A stretch of DNA of 64,000 bases from Neonectria sp. B-13 (GCA_002682825.1 NOKP01000015.1:186001-250000), one strand, 5' to 3'. Shown: positions 22,875 through 34,609, counted from the first letter of the stretch. The notes: generated from the letters alone by a model not told the origin. Translations and numbers: made by a program.

Positions 22875-24742
22875 CTAGTAGACATATCGGAAGTTGAGAT
22901 TCCGGCCGTCAGTTTCATCAGATATCTCAAGCCGATCAGCTTCCTCTAGTGGCGCAGCCGCTTGTTGGAGCCTATCACGACGACTATTCTCCGAAATAAG
23001 CGAGAAACGCAGAGTTAGCATCGTCAGTATCGCAACTCCGAAACAAATAGTTGTGGCCAGGAAGCCACTCTGTGATTCAATCAGCTTCAAGGATTTCTCA
23101 GTCATTGACTTGTCATAACTCACAGCGTATTGTGGCGCTTCATGTGGGAAGAAGAGAAATGGTCCAATGATATTGCCAGCGGTGTAGGCCATGAACATCA
23201 TAGCCGAGGCAACACTCTTCTTGGTAAAACCAGCGACATTAGACGAAACCATCGACAGGGCAATGGGGAAGCCGGCCGCAAAAGCAACGAACAAGAACAA
23301 CCCAAGCAATCGGCTGCCTTGATTAGGACCGAAGCGAACCAATATCGAACCAAGCAGGCTGTCACATCGTGTTAGTTAACAACCATAAGAACAACAGTTA
23401 ACTCGGGAATTCTACTGACCTGACTAGACTCAGACATGCCCCGATAATGGTTCTGTAACCGTTGAAGCGACCGCAAAGGAAACTCGAGCCAAGAGCAAAC
23501 ACGGCGAGTATTGCGCCCATCGGGATGTTGAGCAAATAAACTTGGAATCTTGAGAATCCAAAGCCAGCCATGACGAGACTGCTGAACTGTACTGACATCA
23601 GATAAAAGAGCAGCCCTATCCTGGGAAGTGAAATTTTACCGTTGTGAAACCACCGTTCGGAATGCTGAATACCAGTTGGAATAGCATTAGCAATAAGACA
23701 TTGCGATCCGTCACGACCTCGCGTACTTGGTCCCACTTGAAGTTATTGTCCTTAATGCCCGTCTGGTTGCCTCGAACTCTGTCCACTGCATCGGTGCGTT
23801 GTTGTTCATTGAGAAAACGGGCTTCCTCGGGAGTATTGGGTAGGAACAAGACAAGGACTACAGCCCAAGCGAGGGTGATAAGGCCAAAGATGATGAAAAG
23901 CCACTGTGAACGCCAAAGTTAGCCCGAGTTATCAACAGGGGAGGGGCACTTACTCTCCATGTCTGTAGATGTCCTCCGATGTGAGCTATCCCATAAGCAA
24001 GTAGGCCTCCAAACATGGTCGCAATGGCATTGCCAATGAACCAAATGCCGTGTCGAAGAGGCTGCTCCTCACGTCTATACCACATGCCAGTGATCAAGGA
24101 GAAGCCAGGCGATATGGATGCTTCTGCGACGCCGAGGAAGAAGCGCGCGACGAGCAGGCCTTTAAAGTCCTGCACTGCGGCATGACAGATAAGGACGACG
24201 GCCCACACGAGACTATCGGCCAAATAAGTATACTGCCATTATCAGGGTAGCTGAGATAGATGAGCCTACCTTGTGCCGGCCAAGTATTTACCCAGTGGCA
24301 GACGAACCATGAGGAACGACGCTGGATAGCTAAAGCAAAGATAGCCAAAGTAAAACGTACTGCTGCACCAGCTATATCTAGATCCGACCAAGTCCTGAAT
24401 GGTGTTAGTGGACATGTGTGAGGTTTTGTTTTATAGAGACATGACTAACTAAGTCTTCAATAATCCCCATTATTGAGGCAAAGTTCAAAGATTGCTTATC
24501 GAGGAATTGGAGCATGTATGAAACAAGAAGCAACGGCATCAGACTAGCACAAATTGTTAGTAGAGCAATGCAATATCTTGTAGGGCCATGGCTTACAATC
24601 CATCAATTCTTCTCAACACTTGCCGCCCTCGATTGCTCTCCTCGACCGCGAGCTCAGAGCCCCGTAGGCTGAGCATCTCGCCAATCTTGGGTACAGGCTC
24701 CTCGTCGGGCAAGGCAGCCTTTTCCATCTTCTCAGTTGTCAT
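22875..24742 (-). CDS. MFS transporter, Dal5/allantoate permease-like
   Basis: Starts at the ATG at 24742 (MTTEKMEKAALPDEEPVPKI). First exons are 24597-24742, 24450-24543, 24270-24394 and from 24212 downward; later junctions read TWR-WLFIIFGLITLAW, GGFTT-FSSLVMAGFGF and CLSLVS-LLGSILVRFG, all in frame. Family landmarks: MLQFLDKQSLNFASIMG, LVARFFLGVAEASISPGF, FLPNTPEEARFLNEQQR and MFMAYTAGNIIGPFLF. Proteins of this type import small organic anions or vitamins, and relatives sit in secondary-metabolite clusters as efflux or uptake carriers. Here it lies between the UstYa/DUF2306 pair and the M20 peptidase, so transport of a peptide product or building block is a reasonable but unproven role. 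Confidence 0.85.
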
Positions 24743-25809
24743 GTTGAAACTGTATAAACCGCTGAAAATGGACTGAGTGTCAATGATTCGGTGGCTGAGT
24801 TGTATGATGAGCAGAATTGGAAATCCTTTGCAGGGAAATGGCTTTGGTTAAGTAGCCAACGTTGGAGAACAAGATATCTACCAAGGGGGGGTAGCATAGG
24901 GGGCATTGACTGGCGGCACGATAAGCCACAGATAGAATGATAGGAGGAAGTTGGCAACATCTGAGTGCTGGTTAATCAAACGGGCAGCTAAGTTTGCTGA
25001 TATCCTACTAGTGGTCTCTAGTCGTTCTAGACAGTTTGGAGGGTCGGCAATAGAGACATGACGATTAGCCACATCGGCAAACCAGGGTTTGTGAACCAGA
25101 GTACGTAGCGGTAATCTGGCTAACTCGGCAAATGTGGCTTCCGATTCGTCGTCTCGGCAAGCAAAGGCATTTCTTATCTTAGTTAGCCTTCAGTACCTTG
25201 AATCAAGGTAGCCCGATTGAGCCGAAAGGAGGGGAAATCCATCGGACAGATCGCGGATCATCGCAATCACCAATTGTAGTAGATAGAACATCAATTAAAT
25301 GAGCACGCTAGACCACATTAATCAACATCTAGTCTAATCTACTGTGTTGTATTACACATCAATTCAGCCCGTTGACCTGCTACGGTAGGATCACGCGCTT
25401 CAAATCCGGGGAAAACTGCCTCGGAGCCGCTTGGGGCCTGATGCTAGCATGGTTTAGTGCGGGGTGCGGCATCTTGATTGCTGTCAGGTGTCGAGTCATG
25501 CTACGTCTGTCGTCGGAATAATCGAGGCTTCATAGTCTGGCTGGGTCACGCCATGAGACAACGACTCGTCAGTTGACTCTATATCTTGATGTATTGAACG
25601 TAAATAGCGTCGGAGATGATAAAGTTTCTTGGCTTAACTGCATGATTTACATCGTCGACGTCGACCTGATCACTTAATTATTGCTCGAGTGTCATCAGCA
25701 CAGCAACCAGACTTTATGTCTGATAGAAGGATAGATGTGTGTTAGGTTTTCCTCAAGAAACCAGTTTATCATATTTAATACATGTTTTGGTTCTCCTCTG
25801 TATGAGCCC
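24743..25809. other. Intergenic region
   Basis: Promoter of the MFS gene at the left end and the 3' flank of the peptidase gene at the right. No gene recognised in the ~1 kb between. Confidence 0.45.
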
Positions 25810-27234
25810 CTACAGGCTGCCACATATGGGCTTAACATCTCCATGAAACTCAGTCCAGGCTTTGTCTAACCGTCCTGGATCCATGAGCAGATCGCATGCC
25901 GTTGCCGCGAGGCCCTTGCTGCAGTCCAACGCCCTCATCAACGCAGCCTCGGTGCCAGCAGCAACCGCAAATTCGGGCGTGTGAGGCTGCACGGTAAGGT
26001 CGTCGGTTCCGATCGAAAATATGGGGTGGATGCCCGGGACGCGAAAAGTTACGTTTCCTAGGGTTCTATCAGTTAATCGAAACTAGTCGAAATGAGTATT
26101 GGACTTACCCATATCTGTAGAAGCTCCCATGGGCGGTTGTCCAGCACCGTCTAGATAGATTCTACCAAACGCCTTCATGTGTTTTGTGAACTGGTTTGAG
26201 ATTACCATGTTTGGGCGAAGCTCCATGTAATACGTATCTCTGAAATCGAGTCAGAAACAACACATGCACAACATTTTTATCACGATTATGCACTTACGAC
26301 TTCCAATCACACTTGACAGTGCAACCAGTTCCTAACGCACCAGCCTTAAAGCACGCTTCAATTTTATCAGAGAGCTCGTGAATGTTCTCGGCGCTGGAGT
26401 CCCTCAGGTCGTACTCAAGGCTCGCGGAGTCTGGAATGATATTCGACTCCGCACCTCCCTGGCGGATAACTCCATGGACGCGGACCGTAGGGGGCAGCTG
26501 CTGACGTAGAAGGGATATGTTGACGTAAGAAGACACGACAGCGTCCAAGGCATTCTTTCCGTGCCACGGAGTGTTCCCTGCGTGAGCATTCTGACCTTGG
26601 AAGGTCACATCGACGTGTCTTCGAGCACTCGATTTGACAGCCGTGATGCCCTCGACAGCTTGGCTCCCCTTGGGAAAAAGACGTCCGGTGGGATGCGCCA
26701 TGAGACAAGCGTCGACCCCTTGGTACGCCCCGGCTTCGATCAGACGAATCTTGCCACCGCCCCCTTCCTCGGCTGGCGTTCCCAGCAATCTCACCCTTCC
26801 CTTGACATTGTTATTTCTGATTGCCTCAGCTGTCGCGAGGAATGCGGCAATAGAGCTCGTCGCAATCAGATTGTGTCCACAGGCATGGCCCAGGCCGGGG
26901 AGCGCGTCATATTCAGCATTGAAAACGACTAGACTGCCTCCCTCACCAAACTCGACTTCAAAAGATGTCTCAAGCCCATATGCGTGTCTTTTCACGTGGT
27001 ATCCTAGACGATCCAGAAGATGGCAGATGTTGTCGTGCGCTTTGAATTCATGGTAGTTGAGTTCCGGGTTCTCGTGGATCTGTCAACCTCAATGTCAGTC
27101 AGGCAGTTACAAGATGAAGGGCAAGCGGAGCGAGGTACTAGTGCGCAAATTGCAACCAGGTCTTGCATGTGGTAGTCGATTGACTTGGAAATGTCATGGT
27201 GCAATCGCTCGGTAGAGAAGCCCAGGGAGCCCAT
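25810..27234 (-). CDS. M20D-family amidohydrolase/metallopeptidase
   Basis: Four exons (27139-27234, 26298-27079, 26109-26239, 25810-26057) give 418 residues with all junctions in frame. Metal-binding and catalytic motifs are intact: YDALPGLGHACGHN (first His/Asp), GTPAEEGGGGK (catalytic Glu and metal ligand), AHPTGR, and HTPEFAV near the C-terminus. The dimerisation insert contains NAHAGNTPWHGKNALD, as in aminoacylase-like and aminobenzoyl-glutamate hydrolase-like enzymes. Such enzymes cleave N-acyl amino acids or dipeptides in the cytosol; no signal peptide is seen. In the cluster context it could trim a processed peptide or handle self-resistance (inference). The ATG at 27234 is the only one that keeps the short first exon open. 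Confidence 0.88.
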
Positions 27235-27435
27235 CTTGTATTCGTACAGCGGTTTGAATCACAGGGAATTGAATATTTGAAAATGGGAAGGACGCTGAGA
27301 CTGAGTAATATGCGATACATCTTGTGGACTGCGTCTTAGCTGCCTATATGTACTTAAAGTAACTATCTCGGCGGATCAAACAGCACAGAACTTGACAAGA
27401 CACTAACCTGCTACTTAGGACTTAGTCGATTATTT

Positions 27436-27706
27436 GATCCAATGAACAACGCCGTGTTTAGTCTCTAGCTGCTTCCATATCAGGCTAGTCTAGGTAAATA
27501 GCCGAGGTGGCCACTCACGGGCTAGTAACTGACACTCTCCGAATGCGGAGTTCATCCATCCTGGAACCATGATCCAATGTGTAACGCCGATTTTGATACT
27601 CAGCTACTTCTATATCAGGCTAGCCTGGGTAAATTGCCGAGGTGGCCACTCATGGGCTTGGTATCTCACTCTCTCTAAATGCGGAGTTCATCCATCTCGG
27701 AACCAT
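27436..27706. repeat. 135-bp tandem duplication in the promoter of the Zn2Cys6 gene
   Basis: Two copies, 27436-27570 and 27571-27706, both run from GATCCAATG to CGGAACCAT or TGGAACCAT and share blocks such as GCCGAGGTGGCCACTCA and TGCGGAGTTCATCCATC. Differences are mostly transitions. The unit lies 190-460 bp upstream of the regulator's start and 200-470 bp upstream of the divergent peptidase start. The second copy has CGG-N13-CGG, a spacing class used by Zn2Cys6 dimers, so autoregulation is possible. Confidence 0.75.
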
Positions 27707-27894
27707 TGATAAGGGAATTCCCACCTTGCCACCTTCGCTCGCGTCGTCTCTCTTCGCGTTCAGACAAATTGCCGAAAGAACCAGTCCCATTGCCAGAATC
27801 GCCTACTTGATTCTTTCCACTTGTTTCATCCGTTCATTTTGCCGAGCCATCGAACAAGACTTATTGGACATCTTCTGAGCTGCTCATCGACAAG

Positions 27895-29716
27895 ATGCCC
27901 CCACGTCACGACTCGTCAACTGCGCCCCCGTCAACGAACCGCCGCAAGGTACGGTCGAAAAATGGTACTGTTCGGGTCATACTCGTGTCCATGATCCTGC
28001 TTCAACGACTTTAAGTGAACCGGTAGCTTACGTTAGTCCGCAGGCTGCTTGACCTGTCGCACAAGAAAGGTCAAATGCGACGAGCGGAGGCCTGTGTGCC
28101 AAAGATGTGCAAACAGCCCTATAAAATGCGAATGGCTGGAGCCAGGACGGTCACTGAGCTTTAGGAGAGGTCCAAAACCAGGAAATAGTACCAGCAAATC
28201 TCGGAAACGGCTCGCTCCATCGGGCCCAGTTACAGGAGCGGATGTATTACATCTTGACGTCGATGATTCTTGTCAAAGTGAGCATCTCAAGACGTCCAAG
28301 ACTGCTATAGACTCTACCTTGTCGCCTCGGATGGAAAGAAACAAGGAAACATCACCTCAACCAACACTATCCACCAGTCATGTTCCTCTTTCTAATTCCC
28401 TCCAACTAAGCGCCGACGACAGAGCAGCCTTTCTGTATATCCCAGACTCTATTCTGGTCCTCACCTATGGCAAACCCTGGAGATGGAGTTCTTTCTCTTA
28501 CGTTTATACTCATATTGCGAGTCAATACTCTGGAGTAATGAGGAGCTTTATTGCTGTTGCCGCCATGGAGCTACGATCTCAAGAACTACTTGCCGCTCAA
28601 GATGGTAATGATCCGGGACGGTCTCTCGAGAAAGCACAACGCATTGGAGATGCCGCCGCGACGCATTACAGCTTGGCCTTGAAGGATTTGTCGTCTCTAC
28701 TGGATCATATTTGTCACTCAGAGGGACGGAGCAATGATATCAATGCCCTTTTTGCAATGTGGTTTCTAATATTAAAGTTTGAGGCGTATGACTCCGAGAG
28801 CACAGGAACGTCTTCGGTCCACCTTGATGGAATTCGCTCGTTCTTGAGGCCGTACCTAGAGAGCGGCGGAAACGCCAACGGGGAGAAACTGCCATACGCT
28901 TCCCAGCCAATGTTGTTGCTTACACTGTCAGTTTCTGTTTGCCCTTCGGAGAGTCTCTGGTTAACCCGTCTCGTAGATACTTGGATGCAGATTCTGCTTC
29001 TGGCAACGCGAACTGCGGGCAGCTTTGCAGTGCTCTCCTAGCCAGAGATTCCAACGATTTTATGTCCCACGACAACTTGTTCCGCGGTGCACGGTCTGTT
29101 CTTCCCAAAATATGGGGTGAGATATATCCCGTAGCCGAGCTGCTCGACGATCTCGAAAACTATCGGCCACTGCGTCTCTATCACCTATGTCAGGCGGCGA
29201 AGCTGGACCTTTTGAGGCTGACAAGGTCAGCGGCACGTAGCCAGCAAGATGATTCCAGTCCACCGAAACTGTGGCAGAATATTCAGAACTTTGGTGATGT
29301 ATGGGAATTTCCTGATAATATGGCAAATAGTTGCTAACACTTTGTAGGAATTTGCTGATATCCTACTCTTGGCCAAGCTGGTACCCGACTCTGGCGGTAA
29401 ACGGCTCATGTGGACAGTGTACTCGGCAGCATTGGATTTCCATGCTTTACAGATCCTGTACTTGTGTCTGTACCCGAGAGATGAGTCTCGAGCCGTGCTG
29501 GATTCAGCTCTCTCCCAGATTTTGGCCATCGCATCCAAGGCTCTGGGAGAAGATCCTCGCCAAATCTATCGCTTTATGTGGTCACTATCTGTAGCACGTT
29601 GCAAGATCCAGGACCACAATGACCAGCACTGGTTGTCCGTGCAGCTGGATAGGGCTCGCGTTCTCCTAGCTAATTTTGGCGTTCCTAGCTTGATACTACA
29701 AAACGAGAATAATTGA
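27895..29716 (+). CDS. Zn2Cys6 transcription factor
   Basis: Four exons (27895-27964, 28044-28926, 28977-29298, 29348-29716) give 547 residues. The first intron splits the zinc cluster: NG-CLTCRTRKVKCDERRPVC-QRC-KCEW follows the C-x2-C-x6-C-x5-C-x2-C-x5-C pattern (final pair CANSPIKC). A basic Ser-rich linker follows, then a long helical fungal-TF middle region ending in LLANFGVPSL. It acts in the nucleus, usually on CGG-containing sites. It is divergent from the M20 peptidase and is the only regulator in the 17.5-29.7 kb group, so it is the natural candidate to control that cluster. The second half looks like ARCA/UPC2-class regulators, but I cannot name an orthologue. Confidence 0.9.
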
Positions 29717-30323
29717 TGGCCACCCAAGTCTAGGAGACTCCAGCGGGGGTAGGAAGACGCCTCCCGCTTACATAGTTGACTCAACAAGAGTGAGAAGTCG
29801 CACAGTTAGCAGGAGAATACAAGTCGGTATCTTTCTATAACTCCTCTGACTCTTAATATGACCAGCATCATCACGTGAGTCTGCGAGTCAATCATGGTAG
29901 ACTTCTGTGAGTTGAAACAGTCCAACGGAGAAATATGTGCCGCCGTTTCTTGAATCATACGTCATTCTGTAGAAGAATACTAGGGGTTCCTACGCGGCCG
30001 AATCGGGACTCGGTTTTTAGCAGATCAATGGGGCATACGGAACGATCTGCGTTTCGGAAAATTATCTATACAATACGATGAACCGATTGAGCGATCGGCC
30101 CTGTTTCAATGCTCCCTCGCCAATGCAACATCGTATTCTCCGAAATGATGATTCGATGCACTGGTCACAGATCGACATGAGGGTTACTTAACCCGAGACC
30201 GTGCAACTGTTTTACCTCTTGTCCCGGAAGCAAAGAGAGACATATAAACTATCAACGCCACAATTTCAGCAGAGCCTTTGCATCGTCAACTCAGTCTAGA
30301 ATAATATTGGACTGGTCGCCATC
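29717..30323. other. Intergenic region with GH16 promoter
   Basis: Separates the regulator from the GH16 gene. A TATAAA box is visible at 30243-30248, about 75 bases before the GH16 start. Nothing else recognised. Confidence 0.5.
30243..30248 (+). promoter_or_regulatory. Putative TATA box of the GH16 gene
   Basis: TATAAA 76 bases upstream of the GH16 ATG at 30324, at the usual distance for a fungal core promoter with a short leader. Based on motif and position only. Confidence 0.45.
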
Positions 30324-31173
30324 ATGCTACTCAAGGCTTTTCTCCTTGCCTTGCAGTCTACTGGCATTTCTTGCCTTCATATAAAGCCATCTCTGGAACG
30401 ACGAGCGACCACTGAGATCCCCGCCGACTCGTTCTCTTCTCTTGAGACGTACTGGAACTACCTTTACCCTTGGAGCGATACCCACAATGGCGGCGCTCGA
30501 ATGGACGAGGCTCATGTCTCCGTGACTGACGGCGTCCTCACCCTTACAGCCGAGCCAGTCTCCACTGAGCCCGATCCCATCCATTACCTGTCTGGAACTA
30601 TCCATGCCAAGTCGACCTTCACTGTGGCCGCTGGCGGAGGGTACGACATCAACGCCGAGTTCATCGCGCCCGTTGAGTTGGGCACATGGCCGGCTTTCTG
30701 GTTGAATGCAGCCAGTGGGTGGCCTCCTGAGATTGACATTGCCGAGTGGAAGGGAAATGGCAAGATATCGTTCAACACCTTCAACACCTCGAGCGAAGTC
30801 GCTGCCCTTGATGTGGACTATCCGGACCCGACCAACTGGCACTCTGTCAAGGCTGAGCTGCGCGATGAAAACGGGTCCGACATCAGCATCAGCTTTTACC
30901 TTGACGGAACACTGATTACGACGCAATACGCGAGAGGTTATATTGGCCAGGGGCTTCGGCTGTACGCGAATATCAACACTCGATTTCTTACAGGCTCACA
31001 GCTGATATGAACATTTATAGCATTATTGACTACCAAACCGAAGGATCATCAGGGACGCCTGGACCTACTACCAGTGAGTAGGCTTTCCTGTGTTGTTTGA
31101 TGTCGACTAACCACTGCAATTCATAGCAACGACCTTTCAAGTTCGAAACGTGGAGGTTATTAGCTATAACTGA
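30324..31173 (+). CDS. Secreted glycoside hydrolase family 16 (beta-1,3(4)-glucanase-like)
   Basis: Three exons (30324-30961, 31021-31073, 31127-31173) give 245 residues. The leader (MLLKAFLLALQSTGISC) is a signal peptide. The catalytic GH16 signature E-I-D-I-A-E is intact in GWPPEIDIAEWKGNG, preceded by TWPAFWLNA and followed by the beta-sandwich strands. The last exons give LRLIIDYQTEGSSG and NVEVISYN, as expected of the family's end. The enzyme should cleave beta-glucans of its own wall, of other fungi or of plants outside the cell. The first intron has a GTACGC donor; without splicing the frame stops at 31010 and the end is lost. Exact substrate is not predictable. Confidence 0.9.
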
Positions 31174-32108
31174 TGAAATATTGACATTGAAATGTGATGA
31201 AGAGTGCATGATAAGTTTGGTGGAATTGTGGTGAAGCCTTAAGCTCAGCTGTATTATGAATATGCCCGGACTTTCTCATAGTGCTACACAATGTTCGCAA
31301 TACTAAAGACGACTCAATCTACTTTGACTCAGATGTTTCCCTAAAGAGAAATGGGGATGCATGACAGCTGCTGTAAAGTTGGTAGCCTACGAGAACGTCG
31401 TAATCGAGCTCGGTAAGAAATCCAGTCAGTCATCCGCCTATGATGTGAGAATGCGGAAACATGTCAACATGTCAACATCACGTATCATGATCGCTTACTC
31501 AATCGATGCCAGAAAGTCCACGAAAGGAAGCATCGGTGATTCCCCAAATCGATGTGCTGAAAACACTGGAGAGACGATAATCTCGACGATATGCTCGGTT
31601 TCCATATTAGAGGCAGAGACCTTTTGGGATCATATTTGGATGGCAAGGCGATAACCCGATCCGGTACAATCAGCGTTAGTATGTAGATAGATGAGATTCT
31701 CTCACCGGAAAGGCAGGACGTCATTTTGATGTTACGACTGCATCTAGCGATCGAAGTTTTATGGATTGAGAAGCGAGTCGATCAACACAGGGCCGAGTTG
31801 CATGTGTACAGTTACTGGGCAGGCTTCAATAGACTCTAGCCGTGGCAACGCAACACTGCGGCTCTGGATGCTCCGGACCTTGTGGAATTGTGTCATTCAA
31901 ACGTTTGAAGGAGAAAAGTCTTAGCACGAAAAACGGCGGATCCAGTGATGCCAACATCCTGGTCTTGGGGGCGAGTAGTTCAGCCTAAACGTTTGCAAGC
32001 CTTTACTTGGAGTAAAGTATTCCATATAATTTTGCTCACTTAAAGAGAAAGTTATCTTTCTCTTTGCTATGCAGTCTCTCAGCTTTCTTTGTCCCCTCAT
32101 GCTCCCCT
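31174..32108. other. Intergenic region
   Basis: No gene recognised. Short frames on both strands lack family motifs. Confidence 0.45.
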
Positions 32109-32432
32109 TTATTCCTTATGCAAGACATCTCCATAGAGGAAGATGCCCTGCTTATTCGAAAAATTTGCCACATCCCCCATGATTTGACCAACTTCGAGTC
32201 CAGAAAATGCTGTCTTGATTTGATCGTGGCTGCCCCAGACAACGGTTGATCCAAAGGCGTATTGGGGAGCCGAACCATCAGGACCGACAGCAAATTTAGT
32301 CACAGACCAGCTTTTAACGCCGTATTTACCCCACAGATTCTGGACCAGGGGCATGTGTTTGTTGACGTAGTAATCGATATCGTACTTGGCATCGGGCTCG
32401 TTGGGGAAGAGAACAGTGACGGTGACAGTCAT
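32109..32432 (-). CDS. EthD-domain (dimeric alpha/beta-barrel) protein
   Basis: A single-exon protein of 107 residues starting [15 protein letters not shown]. The body [18 protein letters not shown], with the conserved YY..KHMPL motif, and the end [16 protein letters not shown] identify the EthD/dabb-like ferredoxin fold. Fungal members include dehydratases and cyclases of aromatic polyketides as well as proteins of unknown role. The ATG at 32432 fits the domain's usual start; an upstream in-frame ATG at 32468 adds 12 residues without homology. Three short TTTCGGYGATA repeats lie 170-245 bp upstream. No polyketide synthase is present in the window. Confidence 0.8.
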   Translation of the reverse strand: MTVTVTVLFPNEPDAKYDIDYYVNKHMPLVQNLWGKYGVKSWSVTKFAVGPDGSAPQYAFGSTVVWGSHDQIKTAFSGLEVGQIMGDVANFSNKQGIFLYGDVLHKE

Positions 32433-32600
32433 CTTTTTTGCAGTATGAAGGTAATTGCAAATAAACAAGTGGTGGTGAGTTTGATGGTAGATAGTGTTGG
32501 TGATCCAGGACCAAATCCGATGTCTCCGATGCGAAAGGATGGCTAATAAAATACATATAAGCCACGTCTAGCATCAAACTCTTTTGGAAGCTTCAAGGTG

Positions 32601-32679
32601 CTTTCGGCGATAACAACACGATTCTAGTTCTTTTCGGTGATAATAGGAGACTTCTATGGTTTTCTTTTTCGGCGATAGA
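32601..32679. repeat. Three spaced TTTCGGYGATA elements upstream of the EthD gene
   Basis: CTTTCGGCGATA (about 32601), TTTCGGTGATA (about 32632) and TTTCGGCGATA (about 32667) are spaced 30-35 bp apart, 170-245 bp upstream of the EthD start. Regular spacing suggests a regulator-binding array, but this is inference. Confidence 0.4.
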
Positions 32680-33541
32680 GGGTCAAGTGTCGTCAAGTCT
32701 CGCCAACACGAAAGTAGGGCCGAAATTAGGTTGAATAACGAGCGGTATGGATGCAAGGTAGTCTAAGACCCGGACCCTTACACTGCATATTGCTGCTAAC
32801 CTGACCAAGCTAGCGTTCTGGGCTCCTTATCTTATCAGACCTGTTGAAAGCCTTCCATTTTTGTCCTTGATGTCATAGGGGTTAGGCAAAGTGAGCATGT
32901 CTAGTTCTGCCAGTTGTGACCACCTGGTCAATCCTAGGCTGTAACAGTTTAGTTACATTTCCAAGTGCCAAGCAGTATCACAGAGGGGTCCGTCAGCAGG
33001 TTGCATTAGTGTGTTCTTGTAGAGTACAGCCTCAACTGATCCATGACCAGACGCGCGTTCCTCTCCCTTGCTCTGTCCAGTAGACATGGGCAGTTTAATA
33101 GTTATAGTAGGGTGCCGCTCGGATCAATCATTCGATTACGTAGGTACAATTTTCTGAAGCTCTAGCTATGGCGACTCGTAAAGATCTCGGGGCTATGCAG
33201 GAGTTATTATGTATAGCCAATACGAAAAATTAGCTCAAACTGTAAATCAAGCAAAGCATTTACAATCATATTTCTTGGCATATTGACGCCCTCACGTTGA
33301 AGGGTATTAGCAACACGCGGCCTCGATGTACCTTGTAAGGGAACAATGCATCTTCAGTATCCGGCATTGACTTCAACACCAGTTTCTGTTCGTGGTTAAT
33401 GACGTAGGCGATGGCAGAATAAAGTTCTGTTAATACCTCATCAACTATAAAGACCAGCGGCATTCCGCCTGAGATAGAGGCATTCTAATTACAAACCCTC
33501 ACAGTTAGCTACACACCCAACTAGCAACCGACACCAGCATT
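32680..33541. other. Intergenic region
   Basis: No gene recognised. One minus-strand frame at 33266-33463 is open but shows no family motif. Confidence 0.45.
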
Positions 33542-34609
33542 ATGAAGATGGGACGTAGCATCGCCACGCTCGGCCTGGTGACCATGGTCAACATGATGCC
33601 AGCAATGGCACAGAATTTGTCGTATGGAGCCGACAACTTCTACCGCAGCGACACCGTGACGGTTCAGCCGATTACCTTCCAGAGCCAATACCGGACGACT
33701 GTTGCGGGCAACCTCTTCATCCGCAACAACCTCAGCCGCAGGGTCGATACGCCGGCGATCATCGTCGGCCACCCTATGGGGGCAGTGAAGGAGCAGAGCG
33801 CGAACCTCTACGCCACGAAGTTGGCCGAGCAGGGTTTCATCACCGTCTCGCTCGACATCCCGTTCTGGGGCGGCAGCGAGGGTGAGCCGCGCAACGCAGT
33901 GTCGCCGGACTTCTACGCAGAGGCGTTCAGCGCGGCAGTTGACTATCTCGGCACACACGACTTGGTTGACCGCGAGCGGATCGGCGTCCTCGGCATCTGT
34001 GGCAGCGGTTCTTTCGCGATCAGTGCGGCGAAGATTGATCCGCGCATAAAGGCCGTGGCGACGTCCAGCATGTACGACATGGGCGCCGTCAATCGCAACG
34101 GGCTGCGGAAGTCGCAAAGCATCAAGCAGCGCAAGGAAATCGTGGCCGGCGCGGCGAAGCAGCGCTGGACTGAGGCGGACGGAGGCGAGATTGAGTACAC
34201 TGGCGGCACTCCTCAGGAGATCACGGCTGAGTCGACTCCCATCGATCGCGAGTTTTACGACTTCTACCGCACCACCCGCGGCGAATTCACGCCTGAGGGC
34301 TCATCGCGGGAGCTCACGACGCACCCGACGCTCTCGAGCAACGTCAAGTTCATGAATTTCTATCCATTCAACGACATTGAGACCATCTCTCCACGTCCCA
34401 TGCTGTTCATCTCGGGCGACCAAGCACACTCTCGCGAGTTCAGCGTGGACGCTTATGCGCGTGCGGCCGAACCGAAGGAGCTGATCTGGGTGGCCGGCGC
34501 CGGTCACGTCGACCTCTACGATCGCGTGGATCTCATCCCTTTCGACAAACTCACCCGTTTCTTCAGGAAGAACCTCGCCGTGAAGAGAGAATCAATGAGT
34601 GCGAAGTAA
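33542..34609 (+). CDS. Secreted alpha/beta hydrolase, bacterial-like
   Basis: An intronless frame of 355 residues with a short hydrophobic leader ending in AMAQ, like a bacterial signal peptide. The alpha/beta-hydrolase fold is complete: IIVGHPMGAVKEQ (oxyanion region), GICGSGSF (nucleophile elbow G-x-C/S-x-G with Ser in GSGS), FISGDQAHSR (acid strand) and GAGHVDLYD (catalytic His). It resembles the YcjY/polyketide-transferase-like hydrolases common in bacteria. The coding sequence is clearly richer in G and C, especially at third positions (runs of ggc/gcg/ctc codons), than its neighbours. These traits suggest horizontal transfer from a bacterium. Substrate is unknown; nearby SDR and NmrA reductases and a Zn2Cys6 gene could form a small catabolic or tailoring group. 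Confidence 0.85.
   Translation: MKMGRSIATLGLVTMVNMMPAMAQNLSYGADNFYRSDTVTVQPITFQSQYRTTVAGNLFIRNNLSRRVDTPAIIVGHPMGAVKEQSANLYATKLAEQGFITVSLDIPFWGGSEGEPRNAVSPDFYAEAFSAAVDYLGTHDLVDRERIGVLGICGSGSFAISAAKIDPRIKAVATSSMYDMGAVNRNGLRKSQSIKQRKEIVAGAAKQRWTEADGGEIEYTGGTPQEITAESTPIDREFYDFYRTTRGEFTPEGSSRELTTHPTLSSNVKFMNFYPFNDIETISPRPMLFISGDQAHSREFSVDAYARAAEPKELIWVAGAGHVDLYDRVDLIPFDKLTRFFRKNLAVKRESMSAK

Noticed and set aside
33266..33463. Minus-strand 65-codon frame
   Set aside because: Short, no motif, no splice partner.
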